Assembly: GCF_009758415.1 (NCBI RefSeq)
Contig: NZ_WQRF01000001.1
Location: forward strand, 1,364,001 to 1,428,000
DNA: 64,000 bases
Direction: 5' to 3'
Origin: Devosia marina
Lineage (GTDB): Bacteria; Pseudomonadota; Alphaproteobacteria; Rhizobiales; Devosiaceae
In this document: positions 46,461 to 54,884 of the stretch, in pieces
Numbering within the stretch: the stretch's first letter is position 1
How the letters are laid out: every line of letters begins with the position of its first letter
Notes under the pieces: generated by a model
Told to the model about the DNA's origin: nothing
What the model saw: only the letters and a program-made list of their open reading frames with translations
The model's database searches: none
Position numbers and translations under genes: made by a program

Positions 46461-46651
46461 AAAATCTCCCCGGTGGGGAGATTTTAGGTGACTTCGCAGA
46501 CGATCCGCGACGCGGATGGGTGGCTCCGGTGGAGCCGCACAAGTCAAGAAGGCCATAAGAGCTATGCTCGAATGGCGGGTGGCATGTCCGAACGCAGGGC
46601 ACATCGCGCCAATGGCGCGACGTGAGCGAACAAGGCTCGAATGGCGGGTGC
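46461..46651. repeat. Composite intergenic repeat, copy A
   Basis: The element has a perfect 11-bp palindrome (AAAATCTCCCC / GGGGAGATTTT, 46461-46485), a segment AGAAGGCCATAAGAGCTATG starting at 46547, and two copies of GCTCGAATGGCGGGTG at 46566 and 46635. The same parts occur inverted at 53726-53794. The 618-base gap 46105-46722 holds this element and the inverted repeat at 46350, and no supported gene. Confidence 0.65.
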
Positions 46652-46689
46652 CACGCTCGCAAGAATGCGCTGGACCTCAAGCCGGAAAT

Positions 46690-46713
46690 AGATATAAAGA
46701 TATCTTTATATCT
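46690..46713. promoter_or_regulatory. Perfect 24-bp palindromic operator upstream of the ArsR-type gene
   Basis: The 24 bases are fully self-complementary (half-site AGATATAAAGAT) and A/T-rich in a GC-rich region. The centre is about 20 bases before the start codon, so binding would block transcription or initiation. ArsR-family regulators bind such palindromes. Autoregulation of the regulator-metF operon is inferred. Confidence 0.75.
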
Positions 46714-46722
46714 GAGGGCGCG

Positions 46723-47682
46723 ATGAGCGGATTGAACAAACTGGTCGGGGTGTTGAAGGCGGCGGGGGAAAGCACCCGGCTGCGCCTGCTCGCGCTTCTG
46801 GCCGATGGCGACCATTCGGTCAAGGATCTCACCGAAATCCTCGACCAGAGCCAGCCCCGCGTATCCCGCCATCTCAAGCTCCTGGCCGATGCCGGTCTCG
46901 TCCAGCGCCACGCCGAAGGGGCCTGGGCCTATTATCGGCTGGCGCCCGAGGGGCAAGGCGCTGATCTGGCGCGCTGGTTGACCGCGCGGGTCGACCCCGA
47001 TGCGCCCGAGCGCCAGCGTGACAAGGCCCGCCAGGCCGAGGCGCGCGCCGCCCAGCAGGCCCAGGCCGCCGACTATTTCGCCAAGGTCGCGGAAAGCTGG
47101 GACTTGCTGAAAACCCTGCATGTGCCCGAAGCCGCCGTGGAAGCGGCGGTATTGGCCGAGCTGGGCGGGCGCAAGGTCGACCTGCTGGTCGATCTGGGCA
47201 CCGGCACCGGCCGCATGCTCGAAGTGCTGGCCCCCGCCTATGCGCGCGGCATTGGCGTCGATTCCAGCCGCGAAATGCTCGCCGTGGCGCGTTCGCGCCT
47301 GGCCGCAGCCGGCATCAGCCATGCCCAGGTGCGCCTGGGCGATATTGGCGGGCTGGACCCGGCCATTGGTCTGGCCGATGTCATCGTCATCCACCAGGTA
47401 CTGCACTATTTCGACGATCCGGGCCGCATGCTGGCCCAGGCCCGTCGTCTGCTCAAGCCGGGCGGGGAGATCCTCATTGTGGATTTTGCCCCCCATGAAC
47501 TCGAATTCCTGCGCACCGAGCACGCCCATCGCCGGCTTGGCCTGTCGCGGGAGCAAATGAATGACTGGGCGGCCCTGGCCGGGCTCGATGTGCGCGCCGC
47601 GCGCGAATTTCCCAGTGACAGCAAGGATCGCGGGCTGACCGTGTGCCTCTGGCACCTCGGCGACCGCAGCAAGACGGAATAG
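46723..47682 (+). CDS. ArsR-family regulator fused to a SAM methyltransferase domain
   Basis: A 319-residue fusion. Residues 1-95 are an ArsR-type winged helix (LVGVLKAAGESTRLRLLALLADGDHSVKDLTEILDQSQPRVSRHLKLLADAGLV). Residues 125-319 are a class I methyltransferase domain (LLVDLGTGTGRMLEVLAPAYARGIGVDSSREMLAVAR, position 165-200; LADVIVIHQVLHYFDDP). The architecture matches SahR-like regulators that sense S-adenosylhomocysteine and control methionine-cycle genes. It is followed three bases later by metF. I chose the ATG just after the palindrome; upstream frame is intergenic repeat. Confidence 0.88.
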   Translation: MSGLNKLVGVLKAAGESTRLRLLALLADGDHSVKDLTEILDQSQPRVSRHLKLLADAGLVQRHAEGAWAYYRLAPEGQGADLARWLTARVDPDAPERQRDKARQAEARAAQQAQAADYFAKVAESWDLLKTLHVPEAAVEAAVLAELGGRKVDLLVDLGTGTGRMLEVLAPAYARGIGVDSSREMLAVARSRLAAAGISHAQVRLGDIGGLDPAIGLADVIVIHQVLHYFDDPGRMLAQARRLLKPGGEILIVDFAPHELEFLRTEHAHRRLGLSREQMNDWAALAGLDVRAAREFPSDSKDRGLTVCLWHLGDRSKTE

Positions 47683-47685
47683 ACC

Positions 47686-48579
47686 ATGATCGACGACAAT
47701 CTGCGCGCCAGCCGCAAGACCGCTGACCAGCGCCCGGACCTGCAGCTATCCTTTGAGTTCTTCCCGCCCAAGACCGACGCCATGGAACAGCGTTTCTGGG
47801 ACAGCATCGGTAAGCTCGCCCCGCTCAGCCCCCGTTTTGTCTCGGTGACCTATGGCGCCGGTGGCTCGACCCGCGAACGCACCCTGCGCATGGTGCGCCG
47901 CATCACCACCGATACCGGCGTGCCCGCCGCAGCGCATCTGACCTGCGTCGGCGCCACCCGCGATGAGGTCAATGAAGTGGTGCGCGGCTATGCCGAGGCT
48001 GGCGTCAACAAGATCGTGGCCCTGCGCGGCGATCCGCCAGAAGGCGTCGGCCAGCCCTTCACGCCACATCCCGATGGCTATCAGAACGCGGCCGATCTGG
48101 TCGCCGGTATTCGCCGCCTGGGCAATTTCGACATTTCGGTCGCCGCCTATCCCGAAAAGCACCCGCAAAGCGCCGATTGGGATGCCGATATCGACAATCT
48201 CAAGCGCAAGATCGATGCCGGTGCCGACCGCGCCATCACCCAGATGTTCTTTTCCAACACCGATTTTCTGCGCTATCTCGACCGCGCCCGCAAAGCCGGC
48301 ATCACCGCCCCCATCGTGCCGGGCATTCAGCCCATCCACTCCTTCAAGCAGATTTCCGGCTTTGCCGCCCGCTGCGGCGCATCCATCCCCGATTGGCTGG
48401 CCGAGCGCTTCGAGGGCCTTGAGGAGGATCCGGAAACCCACGCCCTGGTGGCCGCGGCCGTCGCCGCCGAGCAGGTCACCGAGTTGCTCGATGAGGGTGT
48501 CACCGAGTTCCACTTCTATACCCTCAACCGCTCCAACCTGGTCCTCGCCCTGGCGCGGCTTTTGGGGCGGCGGACCTAG
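47686..48579 (+). CDS. metF: Methylenetetrahydrofolate reductase
   Basis: A 297-residue flavoenzyme TIM barrel that makes 5-methyl-THF for methionine synthesis. Family signatures are FEFFPPKTDAMEQRFW, FVSVTYGAGGSTRERTLR, AAHLTCVGATRDEV, IVALRGDPPEG, SVAAYPEKHPQS, DAGADRAITQMFFSNTDFLRYLDRA, GIQPI and the C-terminal VTEFHFYTLNRSNL. It is in an operon with the ArsR-methyltransferase regulator, which fits regulation by the SAM/SAH state. Confidence 0.95.
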   Translation: MIDDNLRASRKTADQRPDLQLSFEFFPPKTDAMEQRFWDSIGKLAPLSPRFVSVTYGAGGSTRERTLRMVRRITTDTGVPAAAHLTCVGATRDEVNEVVRGYAEAGVNKIVALRGDPPEGVGQPFTPHPDGYQNAADLVAGIRRLGNFDISVAAYPEKHPQSADWDADIDNLKRKIDAGADRAITQMFFSNTDFLRYLDRARKAGITAPIVPGIQPIHSFKQISGFAARCGASIPDWLAERFEGLEEDPETHALVAAAVAAEQVTELLDEGVTEFHFYTLNRSNLVLALARLLGRRT

Positions 48580-48708
48580 CGACGGCGGCGTTCAGCCTGC
48601 GTTCAGGCGACAGGGTTCAGGCTCGTGGCAAAATGGCTTTTCATATTATGGCCATGAAAAAGGGCGATGTCCCCGCGCTCGGGCGGAGCTTGTTGGAAGA
48701 CCTTTTCG

Positions 48709-49437
48709 ATGCAGATTGATCGCCGTATCACCAATGGCCTGGCCTGGGCCGGCGCCGTGCTCGTTGTTGCCATCCCCGCGGCCGACGCCGCATTGCGCCA
48801 GTTCGGCCCCACGGATACCCCGCAGATCGCCGTGGTCGAGAAGCAGAGCGCGCCTGCGCCCACGCCCCCAGTACAGGCCCCCGAGCCTGCCCTGGCGGCC
48901 GAACCCGACCCCATTGAAACCGCCACAACCACCATCAACCCGCCGGTCGCCAAAAGCGATGCCGTGGACAGCTTCCTTCAATCGGGAAAAAAGTTGCCCA
49001 GCTATATCAGCGACGGCAGCCCGACCGCGCGCACTCAATCCGAGCACACCCAGACCGCAGCCCTCGCGCCAGCCGAGGAAGAGGTGACCAAGCCTGCGCC
49101 CACGCCCGAACCGGAGCCTGTGGCAACTTTACCCACCAAGGTGGTGACCTTCCCGACCCCGGTTTCCCAGCGCCCCGCACCCGTTCCCCGCAGCGCGGTC
49201 ATCACGCAGCCCCCGCTGGTGATCGACCAGCCAGACTTCTTGGTGACGGCCGAGGACCTGGAAAATTGGGAGAGCGGTCCGCTCTCGGAGTTTCTCGCCC
49301 GCCAGCAGGCCCGAGCGGCCCCGGTCCCGTCCGAATACGATCCGGACGGCTTTTTCCTGGACGAGGGCCCGAATTCCAGCGCCAGGGTCAACAGTTTCCC
49401 GCGGGCCTATAGCTATGACGACTATGCCTTTGAGTGA
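48709..49437 (+). CDS. Proline-rich exported protein of unknown function
   Basis: A 242-residue protein. A signal-like or anchor segment (GLAWAGAVLVVAIPAADAAL) near residues 9-28 precedes a long low-complexity stretch rich in Pro, Ala, Glu and Thr (residues 35-160). A more ordered C-terminal part (PPLVIDQPDFLVTAEDLENWESGPLSEFLARQQ) ends in an acidic, aromatic tail. The proline-rich part suggests a periplasm-spanning protein. No family is recognised. I chose the ATG at 48709, which puts the hydrophobic segment near the N-terminus. Confidence 0.6.
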   Translation: MQIDRRITNGLAWAGAVLVVAIPAADAALRQFGPTDTPQIAVVEKQSAPAPTPPVQAPEPALAAEPDPIETATTTINPPVAKSDAVDSFLQSGKKLPSYISDGSPTARTQSEHTQTAALAPAEEEVTKPAPTPEPEPVATLPTKVVTFPTPVSQRPAPVPRSAVITQPPLVIDQPDFLVTAEDLENWESGPLSEFLARQQARAAPVPSEYDPDGFFLDEGPNSSARVNSFPRAYSYDDYAFE

Positions 49438-49497
49438 CCCGCAGACCCACCATGCCGCCACGGCCATGGACCAAACCGGCAAGACGGGGTAATTCTG

Positions 49498-50274
49498 ATG
49501 GCCCAGCGGGAAAGGGAAGCCCCGAAAATGCTGTGTTGCGTCCGCAAGGCCGAAGACAATCGTGATGTCTGGCAGAAATTCGCTGCCTTCCTGGGATCTT
49601 TTTCCCAGCGCACCGGCGTGGCCGGCCATGTCGCCAATATTCTGGACCCCGATACCTGGCTCCCAGGAGGCAGCGATGCCGCCTTCACACTGGCCCTGAT
49701 TGCCCTCTCCGCCAAGATGGCCGTGGCTGATGGCGCCGTCACGGCCTCGGAAGTCCGCGCATTCAACGCGACTGTGGAAGTCACCAAGGGCAATGAGCAG
49801 CAGGTGGAAAAGCTGTTCAACCTCGCCAAGCAGGATGTGGCCGGCTACGACGCCTATGCCCGCAAGGTCGCGCGGTTCTTTGCCGATACCCCCGACACGC
49901 TTGAGCATGTGCTCGACAGCCTGTTCTTCATCGCGACCGCCGACGGTCTGGTGCATGAGGCAGAGCTCGACTATCTGCGCGAAGTCAGCGGAATTTTTGG
50001 TTTCGACGACGCACGGTTCGAACAGATTGCCGCTCAGCATGTGATGCTTGAAGAAGGCGTTGATCCCTACACCGTCCTCGGCCTCAGCCACGACGCCCCG
50101 CCCGAGGAGGTGCGCCGGGTCTATCGGCTGTTGGTGGCCGAGCATCACCCCGACCGGCTGATCGCCAAGGGCGTGCCCGAGGAGCTGATCGATGTCGCCA
50201 CCGCGCGCATGTCGGCAATCAACCTGGCCTATCAGGCGATCACGCGGCCCAAGCCGCAGCCGCTGCTGGCTTGA
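49498..50274 (+). CDS. DjlA-like co-chaperone (TerB and DnaJ domains)
   Basis: A 258-residue protein. Residues 60-175 form a TerB/DjlA helical domain (FTLALIALSAKMAVADGAVTASEVRAF, HVLDSLFFIATADGLVHEAELDYLREVSGIFGF). The C-terminal 70 residues are a J domain with the HPD motif (YTVLGLSHDAPPEEVRRVYRLLVAEHHPDRL). It should stimulate DnaK. The membrane segment of classical DjlA is not evident. The first 25 residues are atypical and the true start may lie downstream. Confidence 0.85.
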   Translation: MAQREREAPKMLCCVRKAEDNRDVWQKFAAFLGSFSQRTGVAGHVANILDPDTWLPGGSDAAFTLALIALSAKMAVADGAVTASEVRAFNATVEVTKGNEQQVEKLFNLAKQDVAGYDAYARKVARFFADTPDTLEHVLDSLFFIATADGLVHEAELDYLREVSGIFGFDDARFEQIAAQHVMLEEGVDPYTVLGLSHDAPPEEVRRVYRLLVAEHHPDRLIAKGVPEELIDVATARMSAINLAYQAITRPKPQPLLA

Positions 50275-50304
50275 CGGCGAGGCGCCACTCCCGCACATAG
50301 GCGG

Positions 50305-50690
50305 CGCCAGTTGACCGGGTGACCGCTGGCGGATGGGTAACTGTCCGCTGGAGGAAAGTCCGGGCTCCATCGAAACACGGTGACGGCCAAAAGCCGCCGG
50401 GGGCGACCCCAGGGAAAGTGCCACAGAAAGCAAACCGCCCCAGCATGCCGGGGTAAGGATGAAAGGGTGCGGTAAGAGCGCACCGGGTGCCTGGCGACAG
50501 GGACCGCACGGCAAACCCCACCGGGAGCAAGACCAAATAGGGATGACGCGGGCTTCGGCCCAGCCTGTTTCGAGGCCATGTCGTCCGGGTTGGTTGCACG
50601 AGCGCGCTGGCAACAGCCGCCTCAGATGAATGGTCACCACGTCGCGGCAACGCGGCCCTACAGAACCCGGCTTACAGGTCAACTGGCGTT
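50305..50690 (+). ncRNA. rnpB: RNase P RNA, type A
   Basis: The universal P RNA cores are present: GAGGAAAGTCCGGGCT at 50352 and ACAGAACCCGGCTTA at 50660. The outer P1 helix is formed by CCAGTTGACC at 50308 and GGTCAACTGG ending at 50686. Between them are the typical GAAAGTGCCACAGAAA and GGTAAGAGCGCACCGG elements. It is the catalytic subunit that matures tRNA 5' ends. The ends are accurate to within a few bases. Confidence 0.95.
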
Positions 50691-50824
50691 GCCTCCCTAG
50701 CGCGACTTTCCGTTTCATGACCGTAGTTTAACGCAGCGGCAAGCAACGGATAGCTCGCGGCAATGTTGCCGCAATCTGGGTGATGACAAGTTATCTCCTG
50801 TTCTCGACAACAAGGAGCCCCACA

Positions 50825-50971
50825 ATGAACAAGATCCTCTCTGCCTTTATCGCCCTGACCATCATTGCTGGCGTTGCAGCCCCGGCCTTTGCCTGGACCG
50901 GCGATACCTGCCCCTTCTCTGACAAATCGATGTGCGTCGTGAAGTCGCTGACCGATACTTCCGACGACTGA
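50825..50971 (+). CDS. Tiny secreted peptide
   Basis: A 48-residue frame. A clear signal peptide (MNKILSAFIALTIIAGVAA, cleavage after AFA) leaves a mature peptide of about 25 residues with two Cys (DTCPF and SMCVV) and an acidic end. AAGGAG lies eight bases before the ATG, and a good terminator follows at 51010. Both support a real transcript. The function and family are unknown. The frame is open 15 codons further upstream, but the chosen ATG has the ribosome binding site. Confidence 0.7.
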   Translation: MNKILSAFIALTIIAGVAAPAFAWTGDTCPFSDKSMCVVKSLTDTSDD

Positions 50972-51009
50972 TTGCCCACGTCTGCGCGTGCAATAGCAAT
51001 CACGCCATG

Positions 51010-51045
51010 TCCCCGAGGCCATGCTTCGGGGATAGTGCTTTTTTG
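51010..51045 (+). terminator. Rho-independent terminator of the tiny secreted peptide gene
   Basis: TCCCCGA at 51010-51016 pairs with TCGGGGA at 51026-51032, followed by TAGTGC and six T residues. It lies about 40 bases after the peptide stop. Confidence 0.72.
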
Positions 51046-51095
51046 ACCACTTGATCATGACGGGCGGGGCCGCTACATCGTGCGCCTTTCCGCCC

Positions 51096-52217
51096 ATGGA
51101 GCTTGACGTCAGCGCGATGCCTTTGGCCACCCCCTATTATCTGATCGACGAAACCGCGCTGGCCCGGAACCTTGAGCGCGTCGATACGCTGCGTGCCGCA
51201 TCGGGCGCGAAGTGCCTTTTGGCACTCAAATGCTTTGCGACCTGGTCGACCTTTCCGCAGATCGCGCCGCATATGGATGGCACGACCTCGTCTTCGCTCA
51301 ACGAGTTGAAGCTGGGCCGGGAAAAGTTCGGCGGGGAAACGCATGCCTATTCTGTCGCCTGGTCGGATGGAGAAATTGATGAAGCCATCGCCAATGCCGA
51401 CAAGATCATCTTCAACTCGGTAAACCAGGTCGACCGCTTCGGTGAAAGAGCCGCACATCTGCCGGTCGGCTTGCGCGTCAATCCCGGCGTCAGCCATTCC
51501 CATTTCGACCTGGCCGATCCGGCCCGCAAGTTCAGCCGGCTCGGCGAGAGCGATCGGGCGAAAGTGGAAGCGGCCATGGATCGGGTGTCCGGTTTCATGC
51601 TGCACTGCAATTGCGAGAACGACTCGGTCGAGGCCTTTTCTACCCTGCTCGATCAGATCGAGGACAAGATTGGCGACCTGCTGTTGCGCCTTGAATGGGT
51701 GAGCCTGGGCGGCGGCATCCACTTCACCAAGGACGGCTACGATATTGATGGCCTGGCGGCCCGGCTGAAGGCCTTTGCCGAAAAATTCGGGGTCCAGGTC
51801 TATCTCGAGCCGGGCGACACGGTGGTGACCGATACCACCACGCTCGAAGTGTCCGTGCTTGATATCATCGAGAATGAAATGTCGGTGGCCATTGTCGACA
51901 GCGCAGTGGAAGCCCATATGCTGGACTTGCTTGTTTATCGCGAGAGTGGGGCCGTGGCGCCCAACAAGGGCCCGCATCGCTATCAAATTGCCGGGAAGTC
52001 CTGCCTTGCCGGCGATGTTTTCGGCACCTTCGATTTTCCCGATCCACTGGCGGTCGGCGACCGTATTTCCCTTTTGAACGCAGGGGGATATACCATGGTG
52101 AAGAAAAACTGGTTCAATGGCGTGGCAATGCCCGCTATAGCCATCCGCAGAAAAAACGGCGCAGTTGAGGTTGTGCAAAGCTTCGATTATGCCGACTATG
52201 TCGCCAGCCTGTCATAG
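51096..52217 (+). CDS. nspC: Carboxynorspermidine/carboxyspermidine decarboxylase
   Basis: A fold-type III PLP decarboxylase of about 373 residues. TPYYLIDETALARNLERVD leads to the PLP lysine in CLLALKCFATWS. FNSVNQVDRF, GLRVNPGVSHSHF, FMLHCNCEND and WVSLGGGIHFTKDGYDIDGL are typical of NspC. YLEPGDTVV binds PLP phosphate. The C-terminal GVAMPAIAI is expected. It removes CO2 from carboxyspermidine to give spermidine. The start is uncertain: ATGs at 51051, 51096 and 51117 are in frame and none has a strong ribosome binding site. The partner dehydrogenase follows 44 bases later. Confidence 0.9.
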   Translation: MELDVSAMPLATPYYLIDETALARNLERVDTLRAASGAKCLLALKCFATWSTFPQIAPHMDGTTSSSLNELKLGREKFGGETHAYSVAWSDGEIDEAIANADKIIFNSVNQVDRFGERAAHLPVGLRVNPGVSHSHFDLADPARKFSRLGESDRAKVEAAMDRVSGFMLHCNCENDSVEAFSTLLDQIEDKIGDLLLRLEWVSLGGGIHFTKDGYDIDGLAARLKAFAEKFGVQVYLEPGDTVVTDTTTLEVSVLDIIENEMSVAIVDSAVEAHMLDLLVYRESGAVAPNKGPHRYQIAGKSCLAGDVFGTFDFPDPLAVGDRISLLNAGGYTMVKKNWFNGVAMPAIAIRRKNGAVEVVQSFDYADYVASLS

Positions 52218-52261
52218 TGACAGGCTGATCCCGTAACCCTCGAAAAGGTGTTTCGTGCCAA

Positions 52262-53548
52262 TTGAAAAAGAACCTGTTGATCATCGGCGCCGGAGGTGTC
52301 GCGCAAGTCGCTGCCTATAAGGCAGCAATGCACAATGATGTGCTCGGAGACATTCACATTGCCTCCCGCACGGTTTCGAAATGCGAGGCGCTGGTCGCCG
52401 GCATTCTCGAGAAAAAGGCGCTCAAGCGCCCGGGTATTCTGGCCGCCCATCAGCTCGACGCCATGGATGTCGAAGCGACCAAGGCCCTGATCCGGCAGAC
52501 CAAGAGCCAGATCGTTCTCAATGCAGGATCGGCTTTCCTCAATATGAGCGTGCTCAGCGCCTGTATCGACATGGGCGTTGCCTATATCGACACGGCCATT
52601 CACGAGGATCCCAAGAAGATCTGCGAGACACCGCCCTGGTACGGCAATTATGAGTGGAAGCGCCGCGAGGACTGCGAGCGCAAGGGCGTGACCGCCATTC
52701 TGGGCGCCGGGTTCGACCCCGGCGTGGTCAATGCCTATGCCGCGCTGGCTGCCAATGCCTATTTCGACCGGATCGACAGCATCGACATCATCGATGTCAA
52801 TGCGGGCAGCCATGGCCGCTATTTTGCGACCAATTTCGACCCCGAGATCAATTTCCGGGAATTCACCGGCACGGTGTGGAGCTGGCAACAGAGCCAGTGG
52901 ACAGCGAACAAGATGTTCGAGGTTAAGCGCACCGACGATCTGCCGGTGGTGGGCGAGCACACGACCTATCTGACCGGCCATGACGAGATTCATTCGCTGT
53001 CGGCCAATCTGGGCGTGCCCGATATCCGCTTCTGGATGGGCTTTGGCGAGCACTACATCAATGTGTTCACGGTGCTGAACAAGCTCGGCTTGCTCTCCGA
53101 GCAGCCGGTCACCACCGCCGAGGGCCTTGAAGTGGTGCCGCTCAAGGTGGTCAAGGCCGTCTTGCCCGACCCGATGTCGCTGGCGCCCGATTATTCCGGC
53201 AAGACCTTTATCGGCGACCTGATCAAGGGCGAGCGCGATGGGATCGAGACCGAATTGCTGGTCTACAATATCTCGGACCACGAAGACGCCTTTGCCGAAA
53301 CCAACAGTCAGGCGATTTCCTATACTGCCGGAGTTCCGGCAATTGCCGCGGCGATGCTGATCGCCAAGGGCGAATGGGATTGCCACCGCATGGCCAATAT
53401 TGAGGAACTGCCTCCCGTGCCGTTCCTGGACCTGTTGGGCCGGATCGGCTTGCCGACCCGCATCCGCGACGAAAAGGGTGATCGCGCATTCGATCCCGCC
53501 GAGTTCGGCGAGACCCGACAGACGCGGCCGAAGGTGCGCCAGGCATAA
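52262..53548 (+). CDS. Carboxyspermidine/carboxynorspermidine synthase (saccharopine dehydrogenase family)
   Basis: A 428-residue NADPH-dependent enzyme that joins aspartate semialdehyde with a diamine. The Rossmann start LLIIGAGGVAQVAAYKAA and IASRTVSKCEALV are followed by the catalytic domain (ILGAGFDPGVVNAYAALAA, IDVNAGSHGRYFATNFDPEINFREF, MGFGEHYINVFTVLNKLGLL). It starts with TTG at 52262; no in-frame ATG or GTG fits the N-terminal Rossmann strand. With nspC it forms the S-adenosylmethionine-independent spermidine route. A terminator follows. Confidence 0.9.
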   Translation: MKKNLLIIGAGGVAQVAAYKAAMHNDVLGDIHIASRTVSKCEALVAGILEKKALKRPGILAAHQLDAMDVEATKALIRQTKSQIVLNAGSAFLNMSVLSACIDMGVAYIDTAIHEDPKKICETPPWYGNYEWKRREDCERKGVTAILGAGFDPGVVNAYAALAANAYFDRIDSIDIIDVNAGSHGRYFATNFDPEINFREFTGTVWSWQQSQWTANKMFEVKRTDDLPVVGEHTTYLTGHDEIHSLSANLGVPDIRFWMGFGEHYINVFTVLNKLGLLSEQPVTTAEGLEVVPLKVVKAVLPDPMSLAPDYSGKTFIGDLIKGERDGIETELLVYNISDHEDAFAETNSQAISYTAGVPAIAAAMLIAKGEWDCHRMANIEELPPVPFLDLLGRIGLPTRIRDEKGDRAFDPAEFGETRQTRPKVRQA

Positions 53549-53561
53549 GCTCAAGTTCAAG

Positions 53562-53588
53562 CGGTCGGGGCGTTGCCCCGGCCGTTTT
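53562..53588 (+). terminator. Rho-independent terminator of the carboxyspermidine operon
   Basis: CGGTCGGGGC and GCCCCGGCCG form a ten-base-pair stem (one G-T pair) around GTT, followed by TTTTCG. It begins 14 bases after the synthase stop. Confidence 0.85.
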
Positions 53589-53725
53589 CGTTTCTGCACG
53601 GACTCAAAGAACGTTCCGCGATGCGTGAGGCATGCCAAGGGCCCGGACAGCCATCAGCTTCCGGCTGCGTGGTGAACGTGTTCCGAGGCACGTGCGTCTC
53701 GGTAAAACTAAGTAATAGAGACGTC

Positions 53726-53794
53726 GCCGCCCCAGCCATTCGCGCGTAGCGCTCATGGCCTTCTCACTTCAAATCTCTCCGCCGGAGAGATTTG
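53726..53794 (-). repeat. Composite intergenic repeat, copy B
   Basis: Read on the minus strand, an 11-bp palindrome (CAAATCTCTCC / GGAGAGATTTG, 53770-53794) is followed after a few bases by AGAAGGCCATGAGCGCTACG and CGAATGGCTGGGG. The last 35 bases match copy A at 46547 in 29 positions. The gap 53549-54071 holds this repeat and the terminator, and I see no gene in it. Confidence 0.65.
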
Positions 53795-54071
53795 CCCTGT
53801 CGGGACAGATCGAAGCGGGTTTCTCCTGCCGTCGTGGCCCCTATTGATCGCTCGTCGCAAGGTGACCCGACTGGCAGGCGAGCCCTGGAGCGAACCCAGT
53901 CTCACCGGCTCCTCCCGCAACTGTTCGCTGCAGTCCGCCCATCGCGGGAGAGATGAAGGGATCATTAGGGAGGTTTTGGGCGCGGGGATAACAATCCGCC
54001 TGACCTATTCCACCGTCGCTTTTGCTCCAGCAACCGCCTCCCTCAATATGTGCAGCTCCCTGCAATCCGGT

Positions 54072-54836
54072 CTAGATTGGCGGCAAGCCAACCGCCCGAC
54101 GCCCCACATTGGTTTTCAACGAGAAGTCCAAACCGAGATACGGGTCCGCTTCCGCCGTTGTCAGCCAGGCAATCGCTTTTGCGACCCATGCGGCGGGAAT
54201 GTGTGCGGACCAGTCGAGCTGACTGACCGGATTGATGCCTGAGGCACGGATCTGCTCCTGCATCTGCGTCGCAACTGTTCCCGGGCTGAGGCCGATGACG
54301 CGCAGGCCCTTGTCGCGATACTCCTTGTCCGCCACACCGGTCAAAGACAGGACTGCCGCCTTCGTCGCACAGTAGTGGCTCCATCCCGCAAGAGCCGAGG
54401 TCGCCGCCCCCGAAGAGATATTGATGATCGTGCCACCGCCTTGGTCTACCATCAACGGAATTGCATAGCGCAGCCCGTAATAGACGCCCTTGAGATTGAC
54501 GTCGACGATCCTGGACCAATCTTGCGGTTCGCTGTCGGCCAACAGCGCTATTGGATCAATCAACCCTGCATTGTTGACCAGCAGGTCGAGCCTGCCCGAT
54601 GTACCCTTGGCCTCCGAGATCAGACCCATCACCTGCCCAGGATCAGACACGTCACAGGCGACAGCGTGCGCGGAGGCGCCCTGCGCCCTGAGGGCTAGTG
54701 CAATCTCTCCGATGCGGCCCGCGCTTCTGGCAGCCAGAACGACATGTGCCCCCAGTGACGCAAAGTGCATCGCAGCAGCTTCGCCAATGCCGCGACTGGC
54801 TCCGGTTATCACGACCACCTTGTCCTTGAAATCCAT
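54072..54836 (-). CDS. Short-chain dehydrogenase/reductase
   Basis: A 254-residue classical SDR. The cofactor loop is TGASRGIGEAAA and the structural motif is NNAG. The catalytic Ser is in NISSGAATS, and Tyr and Lys are in YCATK. LVLSPGTV-like GLSPGTVATQM follows. Position 37 is Arg (AARSAGR), which favours NADPH. The substrate is unknown. It lies downstream of the AhpD-like gene on the same strand, with about 48 bases between, probably as one operon controlled by the divergent LysR regulator. Confidence 0.9.
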   Translation of the reverse strand: MDFKDKVVVITGASRGIGEAAAMHFASLGAHVVLAARSAGRIGEIALALRAQGASAHAVACDVSDPGQVMGLISEAKGTSGRLDLLVNNAGLIDPIALLADSEPQDWSRIVDVNLKGVYYGLRYAIPLMVDQGGGTIINISSGAATSALAGWSHYCATKAAVLSLTGVADKEYRDKGLRVIGLSPGTVATQMQEQIRASGINPVSQLDWSAHIPAAWVAKAIAWLTTAEADPYLGLDFSLKTNVGRRAVGLPPI

Positions 54837-54884
54837 TCTCTTTCTCCCTTTGAGGACCGGGCTGTCACCACCCAGGTCCGGCTG

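Noticed and set aside
49129..50718. 529-residue minus-strand open frame
   Set aside because: It covers the RNase P RNA and runs opposite the DjlA-like and proline-rich genes. The RNA identification is strong and the frame has no ribosome binding site.
53557..53739. 60-residue minus-strand frame beside the carboxyspermidine terminator
   Set aside because: It lies in the repeat-bearing gap, its translation is low-complexity and mixed, and no ribosome binding site precedes it.
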